10,887 bases of DNA, from contig JAGFNK010001323.1 in the NCBI GenBank assembly GCA_025769875.1, positions 1 through 10,887 of the forward strand, written 5' to 3'. Of this stretch, positions 8,785-10,887 are shown piece by piece. The translations under genes and the position numbers were made by a program. The stretch's first letter is position 1, and each line of letters opens with the position of its first letter. The notes beneath the pieces are model-generated. The model saw nothing but the letters and a program-made list of their open reading frames with translations, was not told the origin of the DNA and did not search any database. Origin of the DNA: Russula earlei (lineage: Eukaryota; Basidiomycota; Agaricomycetes; Russulales; Russulaceae).

Positions 8785-8877
8785 TAATCTCATCATGCAT
8801 AGCCTATCACCACATCATGATACGACTAATCTCATCATGCATAGCCTTAATGGCCTATCACCACATCATGATACGAC
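8785..8877. repeat. Tandem direct repeat (42 and 51 bp) upstream of the secreted-protein gene
   Basis: Unit 1 is TAATCTCATCATGCATAGCC (8785-8804) directly followed by a 22-bp block TATCACC...GATACGAC (8805-8826). Unit 2 repeats the same 20 bases at 8827-8846 and the same 22 bases at 8856-8877, without mismatches, but with a 9-bp insert TTAATGGCC between them. Each unit contains CATCATG twice (8791, 8813, 8833, 8864) and the palindromes ATGCAT and ATCATGAT. The array ends 24 bp before the TATA box at 8902, so a regulatory role is plausible. Confidence 0.85.
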
Positions 8878-8901
8878 AGATCATGGTGTATGGCCCTCCC
8901 T

Positions 8902-8908
8902 TATAAAT
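8902..8908 (+). promoter_or_regulatory. TATA box of the small secreted protein gene
   Basis: TATAAAT follows a pyrimidine-rich CCCTCCCT and lies about 184 bp upstream of the ATG at 9092. A start about 30 bp downstream would give a 5' leader of about 150 bases. The direct repeat sits just upstream. Confidence 0.5.
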
Positions 8909-9091
8909 GTCCTGAACCGAGCTTTCCACAGGGTCAAGCTAATCCCTGCAGTTACAATCCTCTCCAGCTGCGCTCCGACTCACGTCTAAGAATTGACAGG
9001 TACCGGTTACCTGCAATCATTCTATATCTTCTACACCACTGCGAACTGTTTTCCTCAAAAACACCATATTCCCCACGCATAAGTAACAAAG

Positions 9092-9461
9092 ATGCGCACC
9101 TCCTCTATTTTTGCCATATTTTGCCTTGCCATTGGCATCCTTCCATCGCTCGCACTTCCTAATCCTTCAGAGTAAGTCAACCTCTTCGAGTTCAACTTCT
9201 TCCCTGAAGTAAACTTTACTTTTCCTTTAATTCAGACACCTATTATCTGAAAGTGAACTCAAAAGAGTGAAGTCTCGTCAGGAGTACCTGAAACAAATGA
9301 AAAATCATAAAAATTGGGAAAAATGGCCTCGTGATCTGAGAGAAACATTAGTGCCGAGTATCGAGAACTTATTGACAAACTGTTATATCACAAAACTGCG
9401 GAGGCAAACCGTTACAAATTTTAGGCAAAGGGCAGCGGTCCGTGATAGAGACAATATATGA
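9092..9461 (+). CDS. Small secreted basic protein with signal peptide, two exons
   Basis: Exons 9092-9171 and 9236-9461 join to 306 nt, or 101 aa plus stop. The 64-bp intron has donor GTAAGT and acceptor TTCAG after a pyrimidine stretch, and it splits a Glu codon (GA|A). The ATG has A at -3. Residues 1-21 (MRTSSIFAIFCLAIGILPSLA) form a textbook signal peptide: short basic start, hydrophobic core, small residue before the cut. A short acidic pro-like stretch (LPNPSEHLLSESE) leads to L-K-R at 35-37, a possible Kex2 cleavage site. The remaining 64 residues are strongly basic (about 15 Lys/Arg against 7 Asp/Glu) with Trp at WEKW and a single Cys, so no disulfide-rich fold. I do not recognise the family. 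It would enter the secretory pathway and could be an effector-like, cell-wall or signalling peptide; that is inference. It lies head-to-head with the NLR-type gene. Confidence 0.75.
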
Positions 9462-9861
9462 CATGATTCCATATGAAGTACAAGTACAGTACCATTACCC
9501 CTATGCAACTACTTGGAATGTATTATGGGTACAGGTCATGTGTCACCGCCGTCGGGTCAGACGATGATTGATTAGACTCGTTGAGTGTTTGATGGTAGAG
9601 TTAACTGGTAGTCAAGCAGTTAATGAGAAGAAAGGAATCGATTGTCTGGTAACTAGACAGGAGATTCGACTTGGGCTCTAATGAGTCCATCGTACGGTTT
9701 ATATACCTGTGAGAATACCTAGAGCTTGTTGGTACATTCGAGAGCGAGAGTCCACGAGAATCGTATGGAAAGTAGAGACTGGTCGACGCGTAGGAGGAAA
9801 AGACAAGTGGCTTCGACGCGTGACCGGAAGGTTCGAAAATTTACCATACACGGTTCTTCCC
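9462..9861. other. Intergenic stretch without supported gene
   Basis: This lies between the 3' end of the secreted-protein gene and the 3' end of the decayed gene at the right. Frames reading into it from either side are antisense shadows. No clear polyadenylation signal, RNA gene or repeat is visible. Confidence 0.5.
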
Positions 9862-10755
9862 TTACGCCCCTGGTGGGCACGCGGTATCATCACCCTCCTC
9901 CAAGACTGGACGTCCTCGGCCAGGACGTCGCCATCCGTTGGGTACTGGTTTCGGGAAGGAGACCTTCGTGTAAGGGTCGTCGTTGTCGAAGCGTTGGAGG
10001 TGGGCGAGACGGATGGAGAGTTGGGTGGCCTCGAGGCGATACCGACATTTAATTTGGGCTTCTCGAGTGATGCGCATGTCGCAATCGAGGGCTTCGCTCT
10101 TGGCTTGGAAGTCCATAAGTTGGACATCGAGTTGGTGGTAGCGATACACATCTGCAGCACTCCCCAGTCGAGTTCTTTCTGGGCCGCTTCATAGAGGTAA
10201 TCGAAGGTGACTGACGACGCCCTAGCTGACGAACAAGCCATAAGGGAAGGGTTTCGAGGGTGATGTCACGGTCGTTGGTGGGAGAGGCGTAAACCTCCAT
10301 GGAGGTCTCGGTCGTTAGTGATTGCTCCCGGGATCCCGATGACTTTAGTGGGGGAAGCGTCTGAGCGGCGTACGAAGCGTGCGAGGGTGTATTTTCCGTC
10401 TCCGACAGGGAGCCAGAAGTCAGGTGCCTGGCCAAGGTTAGCGACGAAGCCCTCAGGGGCTTCAATAAGGCGTTGTTCTTTGGCCATGAGGAGGTCCTGG
10501 GTGGCGTCCAGTTTTTTTCCAGTGACTTGACTCGTTCGTCCATGAGTTCTGTCTGTGGGCTTGCTCCTCCAGTTCAAGGAGGCGTGATCGTTGGTCGAGG
10601 TCACGCTTCTTGAGAGTGGAGAGGAGTCCAATGATGATGGTGCGTAAAGTTTCGGACGATATGTCGGGATGGGTTTCCAATAGGTTGGAGACGGAAGTTG
10701 GGGAGAGTGGTCCGTCGAAGATAGCGAGGGTAGTGTCAATAACTGAGGTGGACAT
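9862..10755 (-). pseudogene. Decayed coiled-coil hypothetical protein of a basidiomycete family, five frame breaks
   Basis: The ATG at 10755 opens MSTSVIDTTLAIFDGPLSP and continues through a helical, Leu/Arg/Glu-rich stretch (LLSTLKKRDLDQRSRLLELEE). From there the recognisable protein jumps frames: MDERVKSLEK, then KLDATQDLLMAKEQ and GQAPDFWLPVGDGKYTLARF, then VYASPTNDRDITLETLPLWL, then VTFDYLYEAAQKELDWG, then YRYHQLDVQL through CRYRLEATQLSIRLAHLQRF to a stop at 9862. Breaks lie near 10544, in the A7 run near 10515, near 10330, near 10220 and near 10160. Most look like single-base losses; the third looks like a gain. Net shift is a multiple of three, so the span equals 298 codons, near the length I remember for this family of hypothetical proteins. 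The order initiator helix, PDF/V-GD block, LPLW block, C-terminal coiled coil agrees with that memory. Function unknown. No splice sites explain the breaks. Confidence 0.6.
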
Positions 10756-10790
10756 GATGGGATGGGGGTTTGTATCAAGTTTTGATGGAT

Positions 10791-10797
10791 TTTTATA
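10791..10797 (-). promoter_or_regulatory. TATA box of the decayed right-end gene
   Basis: TATAAAA on the minus strand lies about 35-42 bp before the ATG at 10755, followed by an A- and C-rich leader. It suggests that the promoter survives although the reading frame is broken. Confidence 0.5.
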
Positions 10798-10887
10798 GGT
10801 AGAGTGGGTCGTTGTGATTGGTGATATTTTGTGAGGAAGGGGTAAAGGCGGACATCTTTTCCTGGTAGCCATATTGCGTCGAGTGTG

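Noticed and set aside
8785..8877. CRISPR-like or coding interpretation of the direct repeat
   Set aside because: There are only two adjacent units with no spacers, and the genome is a fungus; the small frame across it simply reads the repeat.
9709..10194. 161-codon plus-strand frame
   Set aside because: It is antisense to the decayed coiled-coil gene, whose minus-strand pieces make family-like sense in order.

Overview
The window looks like nuclear DNA of a basidiomycete fungus, most likely an Agaricomycete. Three things point there. Genes are cut by very short GT-AG introns (44-64 bp), several with CTNAN-like branch points. The main gene has the Goodbye / heptad / NACHT / ankyrin layout typical of Agaricomycete NOD-like receptors. 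A UbiA-family membrane protein and a decayed coiled-coil protein also resemble families I know from basidiomycetes. All assignments come from reading the sequence and from memory of protein families; no search was run.

Left part (1-2950). The first 608 bases are the 5' end of a minus-strand kelch-repeat gene that runs off the edge. A 1.27-kb divergent intergenic region follows, with an AT-rich inverted repeat near the kelch start and a pyrimidine-rich leader just before the next gene. That gene is a complete four-exon UbiA-superfamily protein (1874-2950, +, 303 aa) whose first metal-binding motif is altered.

Middle (2951-7671). About 800 bp show no supported gene. Then comes a decayed second copy of the 3' end of the neighbouring ankyrin gene (3766-4006, -), a 14-bp tandem repeat, and the large minus-strand NLR-type gene (4102-7671, nine exons, about 1,052 aa). 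Its exons splice cleanly from Goodbye domain through a ten-heptad repeat and NACHT to about six ankyrin repeats, but one missing base in exon 1 puts the first about 82 residues out of frame with the rest.

Right part (7672-10887). Head-to-head with the NLR gene, about 1.4 kb away, is a two-exon small secreted protein (9092-9461, +, 101 aa). It has a signal peptide, a Lys-Arg site and a strongly basic mature part. Just upstream of its TATA box is a 42/51-bp direct repeat holding four copies of CATCATG. The right end holds a minus-strand pseudogene (9862-10755) of a basidiomycete hypothetical family with five reading-frame breaks and a still visible TATA box.

There is no evidence of a single operon-like system. 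The most suggestive grouping is the immune-receptor-type gene beside a small secreted protein and a possible specialised-metabolism enzyme, but any functional link is inference.
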